This document shows positions 6,390 to 13,074 of a DNA stretch of 16,374 nucleotides, in pieces (the stretch's first letter is position 1; every line of letters begins with the position of its first letter). The DNA lies in assembly GCA_910584075.1 (NCBI GenBank), contig CAJTZI010000046.1, positions 1 through 16,374 of the forward strand, in the 5' to 3' direction. The position numbers were made by a program, and so were the translations under genes. A model generated the notes under the pieces. That model was not told the DNA's origin. It ran no database searches and saw only the letters and a list, made by a program, of their open reading frames with translations. Source of the stretch: an uncultured Oscillibacter sp. (GTDB taxonomy: Bacteria > Bacillota > Clostridia > Oscillospirales > Oscillospiraceae).

Positions 6390-7442
6390 ATGGAACACAC
6401 TCTCACCGTCCTCAGCCCCGGCGGCGCCTCGGAGCGGCTGGCCCGAACTCTGGAAGCCGCCCTGGAGGGCCGCCGGGCCCAGGTGCTCCCCCGGCTGGAG
6501 GGCCCCCTGGAAAACCGCCGGTTTCTCTTCGCCGTTTCCCTGAATAAAAGCGGCGTGAACCACGGGTTTTACAGCCTGCTGGCGGACCTCCGCACCCACC
6601 CCGGCTGTCTCCGGGGGTGCGTTGGCGGCGTGCTCATCGACGGGGCTGGGGACCTGTACACCAAGTCCGCAGGGCGGGAGCTGGCGCTGGCGGCCAATCT
6701 GGCCGGGTGCGCCTTCCCGGGCCGGCCTCTGGTGGAGGCCGTGGGGGATTTGCGGAACTTCACCGTCCAGGCCAAAAACGCCGGGTGCTCCCTGGAGGAG
6801 GCCTACCGGCGGGCGGCGGCGGATCTGGCGGCGCGGGTGCTGGACTTCGCCCCGCCCCGGCGGCGGCGGCCGAAGCTCCTGGTGCTCCACGCCTCCAGCC
6901 ACCGCACCTCCAACACCCTGGCTCTGTGGAGCCGCTGCCGGCAGCGGCTGGAAAAGGCGTGCGAGATTACGGAGACCGGACTGCGCAACGGCACCCTGGC
7001 GGACTGCGCCGGATGTCCCTACACCGCCTGCCTCCACTTCGGGGAGCGGGGGGACTGCTTCTACGGCGGCGTCATGGTGGAGGAGGTGTACCCCGCCATC
7101 CGGGCGGCGGACGGAGTGGTGCTGCTGTGCCCCAACTACAACGACGCCCTGCCCGCCAACCTCACCGCGGCGATCAACCGCCTGACGGCCCTTTACCGGG
7201 CAGCGCCCTTTGACCGGACGGCGGTGTTCGCCATCGTGGTCTCCGGGTACTCCGGGGGGGACATCGTGGCCAGTCAGGTGGTGTCCGCCATGAACATGAA
7301 CAAGGGCTTCTGGCTGCCGCCGCAGTTTGCCATGCTGGAGACCGCCAACGATGCCGGCACGGCAGTGAAGCTGCCGGGGATCAAGGAGCGGCTGGACGCG
7401 TTCACCGGGAATATTCTGGAGCAGCTGCTGGAGAAAAACTGA
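6390..7442 (+). CDS. Flavodoxin-fold NAD(P)H-dependent oxidoreductase with four-cysteine cluster
   Basis: A 350-residue protein in two parts. Residues about 160-345 look like an NADPH-dependent FMN reductase / iron-sulfur flavoprotein. They have the FMN-phosphate loop SSHRTSNTLAL (169-179), a cysteine cluster C206-x2-C209-x4-C214-x8-C223, then VYPAIRAADGVVLLCPNYNDALPANLTAAINR, the usual 'P-x-Y ... P-A-x-L ... DR' region of the family. The cysteines could hold a [4Fe-4S] cluster or work as thiols. Residues 1-155 are not recognised; they include GGVLIDGAGDLYTKSAGRELAL and NLAGCAFPGRPLVEAVGDL, which look like the last part of a second flavodoxin-like or Rossmann-like unit. It starts 12 nt after the LDH-fold gene, with GGAGG-like sequence before the ATG at 6390. 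A strong terminator hairpin follows the stop at once. Confidence 0.82.
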   Translation: MEHTLTVLSPGGASERLARTLEAALEGRRAQVLPRLEGPLENRRFLFAVSLNKSGVNHGFYSLLADLRTHPGCLRGCVGGVLIDGAGDLYTKSAGRELALAANLAGCAFPGRPLVEAVGDLRNFTVQAKNAGCSLEEAYRRAAADLAARVLDFAPPRRRRPKLLVLHASSHRTSNTLALWSRCRQRLEKACEITETGLRNGTLADCAGCPYTACLHFGERGDCFYGGVMVEEVYPAIRAADGVVLLCPNYNDALPANLTAAINRLTALYRAAPFDRTAVFAIVVSGYSGGDIVASQVVSAMNMNKGFWLPPQFAMLETANDAGTAVKLPGIKERLDAFTGNILEQLLEKN

Positions 7443-7486
7443 CAAGAAGCTCCCCCCGCGCCCATTGGCGCGGGGGGAGCTTCTTG
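7443..7486. terminator. Bidirectional hairpin between convergent operons
   Basis: Positions 7443-7462 and 7467-7486 form a perfect 20-bp stem with a 4-nt loop (CATT). It sits exactly between the plus-strand flavoprotein stop (7442) and the minus-strand membrane-protein stop (7491), so it can serve both. The plus side is followed by TTCG and a short T-rich stretch. Confidence 0.85.
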
Positions 7487-7490
7487 TTCG

Positions 7491-8213
7491 TTATGTATTC
7501 CCGGCGGCCTTCGCCCCTCTGGGCGCGCGGTGAGCAATGCTGACGCTGGCCACCGGGATCTGAAACGATGTGACGCCGTTCCCGGCGGCATTTCTTCCGA
7601 CAATGCGGTCCGCCCTCGCCGTGCCGCTCTGGAAAGGCACCCGGTGATCCAGGAGAAAATACCGGCGGCCATTCTTTTCAAAAATGGAGGCGGTGAGCAG
7701 GAGATACCCCATATCGACGGTCTCCCCCTCTGCCGTCTCATAATCGGGAGGCATCTGGAGACGGATCTCCACGGTCTCAATGGCGGGATCGTCCACCCGA
7801 CCGTAGAAGAAGAGGCAGGCGCCGTAGTAGCGGTTTTCGGCGTCCTCTCCGGCGTCCAGCAGGACGATGCGCTCCCCGGCGTGGAGAGGCTTGTCTTCGG
7901 TGCAGTCCAGTAATCCCGATTGCCTGGGCGCCCAGCCACGGACAGTCAAATCAGTATCCGTGAGAAGTACGGCGTTGTCGTTGGCCGTCAGATAGAACAG
8001 GGCCGTTCCGTTGAGGAGCTCCGGCTCCCACTGCCGCCGGACGACCCGGGTATCCTGGACGCCGTCCTGCCCCTCCCGCAGGCGGACGGCCTGGATGGGC
8101 AGCAGCAGCGCCGTGTGCAGAAGGTTCTGCGCCAGAATGAGGAGTACCAGAGCGGCTACGGCACAGCGCACCCCCCGCCGCCGGCGGGTGGGAAGCCTCT
8201 TCTTTTTCCTCAT
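7491..8213 (-). CDS. Membrane-anchored protein, function unknown
   Basis: A 240-residue protein with a very basic N-terminus (MRKKKRLPTRRRR) followed by one hydrophobic helix at about 16-37, then a soluble domain outside the membrane. This is a signal-anchor topology. The soluble part contains ALFYLTANDNAVLLTDTDL, RIVLLDAGEDAENRYYGACLFFYGRV, and VDMGYLLLTASIFEKNGRRYFLLDHRVP. These are beta-strand-like and resemble no family I can name with confidence. The ATG at 8213 overlaps the stop codon of the HAAS gene (ATGA), so it is the third gene of a padR operon and is presumably controlled by that PadR. Confidence 0.75.
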   Translation of the reverse strand: MRKKKRLPTRRRRGVRCAVAALVLLILAQNLLHTALLLPIQAVRLREGQDGVQDTRVVRRQWEPELLNGTALFYLTANDNAVLLTDTDLTVRGWAPRQSGLLDCTEDKPLHAGERIVLLDAGEDAENRYYGACLFFYGRVDDPAIETVEIRLQMPPDYETAEGETVDMGYLLLTASIFEKNGRRYFLLDHRVPFQSGTARADRIVGRNAAGNGVTSFQIPVASVSIAHRAPRGAKAAGNT

Positions 8214-9064
8214 GACACACCCTCCTTCGGCAGGGGAACGTCAATCGTGACGTTCTCTCCCAGCCACGCATAGCGCAAGGTAATGTGGTCGTCCCCCGGC
8301 CGCACCGGGGTTCGCAGAAAGGCCTGCCACATCATCGGATTGGCCACCGCCCCCCGGCGGAAGGGGACCTGCTGGTCTCCCCGCTGGCTCTCCGCCGTGA
8401 GATTGTTAAACGACGGCATGGCCACCAAGCCGCCGGGGATCCGGTGATAGAGGCAGACCGCGGTCTCCGCCGTCAGCTGTCCCTCCTCCTGGGATTTCGC
8501 CGCCTCCGCCGCCAGCGCGCCGTCCTGATAACCGCCTTCGTAGATCCGCGTCTTCGCCGCCGTCTGGCTGTTCTGGGTCCCCACGGTGATCTGGTAGACC
8601 CTCAGCACGTTGTCTCCGATGGTCCGCCGGATGTCCACCGCCTCCGTGACCCCGGAGACGGGTTCGATCTCCCGCGGGGAGACGGTGCCCGCGATCACCG
8701 TCTCCGGCCCCGGCGGGAACACGCGGTAGCGCAGGCTGTCCCAGGCATACCCGATCATCCTTCTGTTGTCACTGCCGGAGAGGGCCGAGAAAAGCACAAA
8801 AACACAGAGGACCAGGGATACACCGGCGACGATGTTCCAGCCCCGTGGATACTGCCTCTCCATCTCCCGGCCCACCTCCGCCGGGTCTCCCATGGCGGCC
8901 ATGGTCCGCTCCTCCGCAAGCGCTTGGTCGTAGCCCAGGTCCAGCAGGGCGCAGACGCGGTCCTCCATGTGGGCCTCCAGTTCCGCCCGAACCGCCTCCC
9001 GCTCCTCCCGGGACAGGCGGCGGAGGTGGGAGAGCACCTGGGCGCAGTACGCCGAGCGGTCCAT
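8210..9064 (-). CDS. HAAS-domain (DUF1700-type) membrane protein
   Basis: A 284-residue protein. Residues 1-70 form a small helical domain of the HAAS type, often encoded next to PadR regulators: YCAQVLSHLRRLSREEREAVRAELEAHMEDR, then EERTMAAMGDPAEVGREMERQYPR with the family MGDP at 58-61. One transmembrane helix follows (about 77-95), then a ~185-residue outer domain I do not recognise. The ATG at 9064 overlaps the padR stop (TGATG); a GTG one codon upstream at 9067 is also possible. The known pattern is that a PadR represses its own operon and a membrane protein of this type passes on a cell-envelope signal. Whether that applies here is inference. Its own stop overlaps the next start. Confidence 0.85.
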   Translation of the reverse strand: MDRSAYCAQVLSHLRRLSREEREAVRAELEAHMEDRVCALLDLGYDQALAEERTMAAMGDPAEVGREMERQYPRGWNIVAGVSLVLCVFVLFSALSGSDNRRMIGYAWDSLRYRVFPPGPETVIAGTVSPREIEPVSGVTEAVDIRRTIGDNVLRVYQITVGTQNSQTAAKTRIYEGGYQDGALAAEAAKSQEEGQLTAETAVCLYHRIPGGLVAMPSFNNLTAESQRGDQQVPFRRGAVANPMMWQAFLRTPVRPGDDHITLRYAWLGENVTIDVPLPKEGVS

Positions 9065-9402
9065 CACGCCAGCCCCAGGGCGGAGGACCGCAGCACCGCG
9101 TCCACCGCCCCGCTGTACTGCCGCCAGCTCTCCGCCTCCGCCCGCAGGGCCTCGCCGCCCTTTCTCGTCAGGTGGTAGTACTTCCGCATCCGGCCCGTGG
9201 GGGCCTCCTGCCGGTAGGCCTCCAGATACCCCTTCTGCTCCAGACCGTGGAGCACCGGGTACAGCGTGCCCTCCTTCATGTCAAAGGTGTGGTTGGACCG
9301 GCGTGCCAGCTCCAGAATCATCTGGTAGCCGTACATGTCCTCCCCCGCCAGCAATGACAGCACCAGCAGCGGCGTGTGCTCAATCTGCTGCTTTTTTCCC
9401 AT
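9064..9402 (-). CDS. PadR family transcriptional regulator
   Basis: A 112-residue winged-helix repressor with the standard PadR layout: TPLLVLSLLAGEDMYGYQMILEL (helices 1-2), then FDMKEGTLYPVLHGLEQKGYLEA (recognition helix, with the family G-T-L-Y-P-x-L), RMRKYYHLTRKGGEAL (wing) and a short C-terminal dimerisation helix. The open frame extends upstream to 9621, but the ATG at 9402 has AGGAG 9 nt upstream and gives the family N-terminus (MGKKQQIEHTPLLV). The promoter and a palindromic candidate operator lie just upstream, which suggests autoregulation. First gene of a three-gene overlapping operon. Confidence 0.95.
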   Translation of the reverse strand: MGKKQQIEHTPLLVLSLLAGEDMYGYQMILELARRSNHTFDMKEGTLYPVLHGLEQKGYLEAYRQEAPTGRMRKYYHLTRKGGEALRAEAESWRQYSGAVDAVLRSSALGLA

Positions 9403-9426
9403 CTTCCTCGCTCCTCTCCAAAAATA

Positions 9427-9471
9427 ATACCTAGCATCTCTATGCCTATTATACATAGCATCACAAGGTAT
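9427..9471. promoter_or_regulatory. Nested palindrome, candidate PadR operator
   Basis: The outer arms are ATACCT (9427-9432) and AGGTAT (9466-9471); the inner arms are CTATG (9440-9444) and CATAG (9454-9458), all centred on the same point (about 9449). The -10 box lies inside the inner arms, and the outer arm touches the -35 box. Bound repressor would block the promoter. PadR family operators are dyads of this kind, but binding is not shown here. Confidence 0.65.
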
Positions 9472-9476
9472 GTCAA
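9448..9476 (-). promoter_or_regulatory. Consensus sigma70 promoter of the padR operon
   Basis: Minus strand: TTGACA (9476-9471), a 17-bp spacer, TATAAT (9453-9448). Both boxes match the consensus perfectly. The expected start is near 9441, giving a leader of about 40 nt before the padR ATG at 9402. The upstream operon's terminator T-run ends only 2-3 bp before the -35 box. Confidence 0.88.
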
Positions 9477-9478
9477 GC

Positions 9479-9505
9479 AAAAAACAGCGGGCATTCGCCC
9501 GCTGT
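9479..9505 (-). terminator. Intrinsic terminator of the tmcAL-lipoprotein unit
   Basis: On the minus strand, ACAGCGGGC (9505-9497) pairs with GCCCGCTGT (9492-9484) around a GAAT loop, followed by TTTTTT (9484-9479). It begins 9 nt after the lipoprotein stop codon. Confidence 0.93.
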
Positions 9506-9514
9506 CCCTTCCCG

Positions 9515-10387
9515 TCATTCCAGACCCAGCACCGCCCGGCCGTAATCGCTGAGATGGGGAGCCAGAAGGTCATAGGAGAGATGGAAAACCTGGGGTCCGG
9601 CGGCGTAGGCCGCCAGCTCATAGGGGGAGAAGCCCACCGTCATGCCTGTCTCGTCAAAGCTGACGGCGTAGCTGCTCCACCCCGCGGCAATCTCCGCATA
9701 ATTCTCCCAGAACATCTCCGCCGCCGTCAGGTCATATTCCGCCGCCGTCTCGCCGATCTGGCGGACAATCTCCTCACTCACCGCTTTGGAGAAGGCCTCG
9801 CCGTCTCCTGCCAGCTGCTCCGGCACGAAGAACGCCCCGGTCTCCAGGTCGAAGTTCCAGGCCATCAGCACCGTGTTTGGGTGGGCGCCGCCGGTGTAGC
9901 TGTAATAGTCCCCCGCCACACTGACCAGCCGGTCCGTCTGGTAGGTCTCGCTGGTCATCTCCGTAAAGAAGGCGGGACCCCAGTCAATGCCGCTCTCCTG
10001 CCGCCATGCCCGCTCCTCCCGCGCCAGGTCCGCCAGCTCCTGAAACTCCTCGTCCAGCGTCCAGGCCGCGAACTGGGCGTTGAAGGTCTCCGCCGCCGTC
10101 AGGGCCCGGGCCTCAGCCTCCGTCCCGGCGGTCTCAATGGCAGTGCCGTCGGCCCGCCGGGCAGTCAGCACCGGCATGTGAACGCGGCACGTTGCCAGAG
10201 AGGTGCCGTCCCCGTCTACGGCGCTGTCCTCCCAGTCCATCATCTCGACAGTGCAGATGCAGGCCTCCTCCGGCGCGGGCTCCGCCGCCGGGGACGGAGT
10301 GCTCTCAGCGGGTTCCCGGGCCGCCGGGGCGGCGGTGCAGCCTGCCAGCAGACAGCAGATCAGCAGCAGAATACTCCATTTTTTCAT
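9515..10387 (-). CDS. RsiV-like lipoprotein (DUF3298-type)
   Basis: A 290-residue lipoprotein: the signal peptide MKKWSILLLICCLLAGC has lipobox LAGC and lipidated Cys17. A Ser/Pro/Ala/Glu-rich linker (20-42) is followed by an extracellular domain. Its motifs YSYTGGAHPNT (162-172), TAAEMFWENYAEIAAGW and VGFSPYELAAYAAGPQVFHLSY are those of the DUF3298 domain found in RsiV, which senses lysozyme in Bacillus. Unlike RsiV it is a lipoprotein with no anti-sigma domain, and no sigma factor gene is adjacent, so it is more likely a free lysozyme-binding or envelope protein (inference). AAGGGGA precedes the ATG at 10387. It follows tmcAL by 23 nt and is followed by a strong terminator. Confidence 0.88.
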   Translation of the reverse strand: MKKWSILLLICCLLAGCTAAPAAREPAESTPSPAAEPAPEEACICTVEMMDWEDSAVDGDGTSLATCRVHMPVLTARRADGTAIETAGTEAEARALTAAETFNAQFAAWTLDEEFQELADLAREERAWRQESGIDWGPAFFTEMTSETYQTDRLVSVAGDYYSYTGGAHPNTVLMAWNFDLETGAFFVPEQLAGDGEAFSKAVSEEIVRQIGETAAEYDLTAAEMFWENYAEIAAGWSSYAVSFDETGMTVGFSPYELAAYAAGPQVFHLSYDLLAPHLSDYGRAVLGLE

Positions 10388-10410
10388 TGCTCATTCCCCT
10401 TTCCGAGGTT

Positions 10411-11631
10411 TCAGATCATCACCGGCCCCTCCCGCCAGAGACTGCCGCCGCCGGCGGCGGAGAGGTCCGGATACGCCAGGGCGTACAGGTCCGCCGCCCG
10501 GGCCTCCAGGGCGAAGAGCTCCCTGGCCTCCCTTCCCAGCCGGTTCACGGTGGCGGGCTTGGTCAGGATGGGGACGGAGGCCGACTTCCGCATCCGCCCC
10601 AGCAGGGTCCGGCCCCGCTCATTGGCCGCCAGCACCCGCAGGTAGGGCACGGTCTCCGGGAAATCCTCCGGCCGCAGGCCCAGGCAGGCCCACAGGACCA
10701 TCCGCCGCAGGCGGGCATAGGGGTACCGCTTCGTCTTGGCCGCTGCCAGCAGCTCCTCTGCCGAAACGGCGCTTCGGCTGGCCCGGTACAGCCGCCGGTA
10801 CAGCCCCTCCCGGCCCTGGTCCAGGGCGGCAAAGTCCGCCTCCTCCATGGTCCGAAGGCGGGCCAGAACCGCCCGCTCACACGTCTCCAGGAATACCGGT
10901 GCCCGTCCCGCGGCCTCCTCGGCCCGGCAGATCTCCGCCATGGCGGGAGCCATGCCGCCCAGGGCCTCCTGCCGCCGTCCCTGCCGCAGCAGCGCCCGGA
11001 TGGCGGCGGCGGAGGCGTTCTCACCCGGCGGCGTGCCCTTCTGATCATGGGCGGCCCCCCGGCGGGGGACGGTCAGCACCTCCAGCGGGGCACTCCGGCG
11101 CAGGAGAGCCTTGCAGTACTCCACACCCAGGGTGTTGTTGGGCCGGGCCAGCAGAGCGGCCTCCTCCGGGGAGGCCAGCCGCCCCGCCGCACGCTGGCGG
11201 GCGGCGGCAAAGCTGTCCCCCCGGGCCAGCTCCTCTTTCAAAAGAGCCGGAAACTCCGCCGACAGCAGCACTGCGGCCAGACGCCTCAGAGCCGCCCCGT
11301 CGCCGCACTCACTGCCAAAGGCCAGGATATCCGCCACGCCGGTGCCCAGCAGCACCTGAACGCCGCCGTCGGCGAACCGCTCCGCCGGAGCCGCCGCCCA
11401 GGGCAGGGGCAGCTCCAGCACCAGGTCCGCCCCGCTGCGGACAGCGGCCGCGGCCCGGCTCTGCCGCCGGAGGACGGCCAGGTCCCCCCGCTGGACAAAG
11501 TCCCCGCTCATGGCGCAGACCACGGCGGTGTCCTCCCCCAGCAGGCGGCGGACCTCCTCCAGCAGGTGGACGTGGCCCCTGTGGAGGGGATTGTACTCTG
11601 TAATGATACCAGTTACCCGCAGAAAAATCAC
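10411..11631 (-). CDS. tmcAL: tRNA(Met) cytidine acetate ligase TmcAL (YlbM/DUF795)
   Basis: This enzyme makes N4-acetylcytidine at wobble position 34 of elongator tRNA-Met, using acetate and ATP through acetyl-adenylate. Family signatures are all visible: GIITEYNPLHRGH with the nucleotidyl-transferase HxGH motif, SGDFVQRGDLAVL, LVLELPLPWAAAPAERFA, ARPNNTLGVEYCKAL, and near the C-terminus KRYPYARLRRMVL. At about 403-406 residues it has the normal length. The annotated start is the GTG at 11631, but that GTG is part of GAGGTG, which looks like the ribosome-binding site itself. A CTG at 11622 lies 6 nt beyond it and gives the family N-terminus (MRVTGIITEYN), so CTG initiation is likely. It is divergent from ackA, whose substrate acetate it shares, and is followed by the lipoprotein gene. 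Confidence 0.94.
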   Translation of the reverse strand: MIFLRVTGIITEYNPLHRGHVHLLEEVRRLLGEDTAVVCAMSGDFVQRGDLAVLRRQSRAAAAVRSGADLVLELPLPWAAAPAERFADGGVQVLLGTGVADILAFGSECGDGAALRRLAAVLLSAEFPALLKEELARGDSFAAARQRAAGRLASPEEAALLARPNNTLGVEYCKALLRRSAPLEVLTVPRRGAAHDQKGTPPGENASAAAIRALLRQGRRQEALGGMAPAMAEICRAEEAAGRAPVFLETCERAVLARLRTMEEADFAALDQGREGLYRRLYRASRSAVSAEELLAAAKTKRYPYARLRRMVLWACLGLRPEDFPETVPYLRVLAANERGRTLLGRMRKSASVPILTKPATVNRLGREARELFALEARAADLYALAYPDLSAAGGGSLWREGPVMI

Positions 11632-11676
11632 CTCAAAACGATGACAAAAAAATGACAGACCGGTAAAAATATAGGG

Positions 11677-11704
11677 TTGTATCTGAAAAAAAATCTGCTA
11701 TAAT
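11677..11704 (+). promoter_or_regulatory. Promoter of ackA
   Basis: TTGTAT (11677-11682), a 16-bp spacer, and a perfect TATAAT (11699-11704). Transcription should start near 11711, giving an ~80-nt leader. The -10 box is one arm of the inverted repeat shared with the tmcAL promoter. Confidence 0.65.
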
Positions 11705-11728
11705 GAAGTCGTATATATGGTCATTATA
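11699..11728. repeat. Inverted repeat joining the -10 boxes of two opposed promoters
   Basis: TATAATGA (11699-11706), a 14-bp AT-rich spacer, then TCATTATA (11721-11728): perfect 8-bp arms. Each arm contains the -10 hexamer of one of the two divergent transcription units. Confidence 0.85.
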
Positions 11729-11750
11729 CCAAAAGTGGAAAATCCTGCAA
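11723..11750 (-). promoter_or_regulatory. Promoter of the tmcAL unit
   Basis: Minus strand: TTGCAG (11750-11745), a 16-bp spacer, TATAAT (11728-11723). The start would be near 11716, about 85 nt before the tmcAL start. This promoter lies inside the region transcribed from the ackA promoter, and the reverse is also true. Confidence 0.6.
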
Positions 11751-11790
11751 GCCCTTTCCCCAAACGAGTAAAAAGAGGAGTCGATTGACA

Positions 11791-12996
11791 ATGAACATTC
11801 TGGTAATCAACGCGGGCAGCTCTTCTCTGAAATACCAGCTGCTGAATCCCGAGACCGGCAGCCTGCTGGCCAAGGGCCTGTGCGAGCGCATCGGCATCGA
11901 CGGCAAGTTCACCTACAAGCCCCAGGTGGAGGGCAAGGCGGCCCTGGACGCCGTGGACGTGGCCATGCCCACCCACTCCGAGGCCATTCAGGCCGTGCTG
12001 GACGCCCTGGTGGACGGCAGGAACGGCGTAGTGGGCTCCATGAAGGAGATCGAGGCGGTGGGCCACCGGGTGGTCCACGGCGGTGAGGCGTTCAACAAGT
12101 CCGTCCTGATCACCGACGAGGTGCTCAAAGCCATTGAGGACTGCATCCCTCTGGCCCCCCTCCACAACCCCGCCAACCTCACCGGTATCCGGGCCTGCCA
12201 GAAGGTGATGCCCGGCGTGCCCATGGTGGCCGTGTTCGACACCGCCTTTCACCAGACCATGCCCCCCAAGGCCTACATGTACGCCCTGCCCTACGCCTAT
12301 TATGAGGAGGACAAGGTCCGCCGCTACGGCTTCCACGGCACCAGCCACAAGTACGTGGCGGGCCGGGCCGCCGCCATGCTGGGCAAGGCCCCGGAGGAGG
12401 TCAAGCTGATCTCCTGCCACCTGGGCAACGGCTCCTCCATCGCCGCGGTGGACGGCGGCAGGTCCGTGGACACCTCCATGGGCTTCACCCCCCTGGCGGG
12501 CCTGCCCATGGGCACCCGCTCCGGCGACCTGGACGCCGGCATCCTCCAGTACGTGATGAACAAGCACGGGCTGAGCATTGACGAGATGCTGGGCGTGCTG
12601 AACAAGAAATCCGGCGTGGAGGGCCTGAGCTGCGTCAGCTCCGACTTCCGGGACCTGGAGAACGCCGCCGCCAAGGGCGACAAGAAGGCGGAGCTGGCCC
12701 AGGAGAAGTTCGCCTATGAGGTGAAGAAGTATGTGGGCGCTTACGCCGCCGCCATGGGCGGTGTGGACGCCGTCATCTTCACCGCCGGCGTAGGCGAGAA
12801 CGACAAGGCCATTCGCGCCATGGTGTGCCGGGGGCTGGAGTACATGGGCGTGGAGCTGGACGAGAGCGCCAACGACGTGCGGGGCAAGGAGACCGTGATC
12901 TCCGCCGCAGGTTCCAAGGTGAAGGTTCTTCTGATCCCCACCAACGAGGAGCTGATGATCGCCATGGACACCGCCTCCATCGTGTCCGGCAAGTAA
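11791..12996 (+). CDS. ackA: Acetate kinase
   Basis: AckA converts acetyl phosphate and ADP to acetate and ATP, the energy-yielding last step of acetate fermentation, in the cytoplasm. The 401-residue protein has the normal length and all key residues: N7 in VINAGSSSLKYQ, R93 in GHRVVHGG, D150 in VFDTAFHQTMP, H182 in RYGFHGTSHKYV, R243 in GLPMGTRSGDLD, the CHLGNGSSIAAV phosphate loop, and TAGVGEND near the C-terminus. The ATG at 11791 is chosen over a TTG at 11785 because it gives the family N-terminus and has GAGGAG 10 nt upstream. No pta gene is adjacent in the window. The gene has its own promoter and terminator, so it is monocistronic. Codon use is strongly biased (many GCC, CTG, GGC), as in a highly expressed gene. 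Confidence 0.98.
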   Translation: MNILVINAGSSSLKYQLLNPETGSLLAKGLCERIGIDGKFTYKPQVEGKAALDAVDVAMPTHSEAIQAVLDALVDGRNGVVGSMKEIEAVGHRVVHGGEAFNKSVLITDEVLKAIEDCIPLAPLHNPANLTGIRACQKVMPGVPMVAVFDTAFHQTMPPKAYMYALPYAYYEEDKVRRYGFHGTSHKYVAGRAAAMLGKAPEEVKLISCHLGNGSSIAAVDGGRSVDTSMGFTPLAGLPMGTRSGDLDAGILQYVMNKHGLSIDEMLGVLNKKSGVEGLSCVSSDFRDLENAAAKGDKKAELAQEKFAYEVKKYVGAYAAAMGGVDAVIFTAGVGENDKAIRAMVCRGLEYMGVELDESANDVRGKETVISAAGSKVKVLLIPTNEELMIAMDTASIVSGK

Positions 12997-13011
12997 GAGA
13001 ATCGACGCATC

Positions 13012-13055
13012 ACAGCGGCGGCAGGGAGTTTCCCTGCCGCCGCTGTCTGATTTTT
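13012..13055 (+). terminator. Intrinsic terminator of ackA
   Basis: A perfect 16-bp stem, 13012-13027 with 13031-13046 (GC-rich core GGCGGCAGGG/CCCTGCCGCC), is followed by CTGATTTTT. It lies 16 nt after the ackA stop and before the end of the convergent gene at 13075, so it may also limit read-through from that side. Confidence 0.92.
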
Positions 13056-13074
13056 ATGTGGAATCATGTGCGTT

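Noticed and set aside
5253..7445. A 730-codon open frame antisense to the LDH-fold and flavoprotein genes
   Set aside because: It is a shadow of GC-rich codon bias in the two sense genes: composition dominated by G, H, Q, V and P, no recognisable domain, and it runs across both genes and their gap. The sense genes have ribosome-binding sites and clear family motifs.
10192..11655. Two overlapping plus-strand frames of over 450 codons opposite tmcAL
   Set aside because: Both are Pro/Arg/Gly-rich low-complexity shadows; tmcAL has complete family motifs on the minus strand.
11698..12567. A 289-codon open frame antisense to ackA
   Set aside because: Gly/His/Val-rich mirror of the strongly biased ackA codons; ackA is certain on the plus strand.
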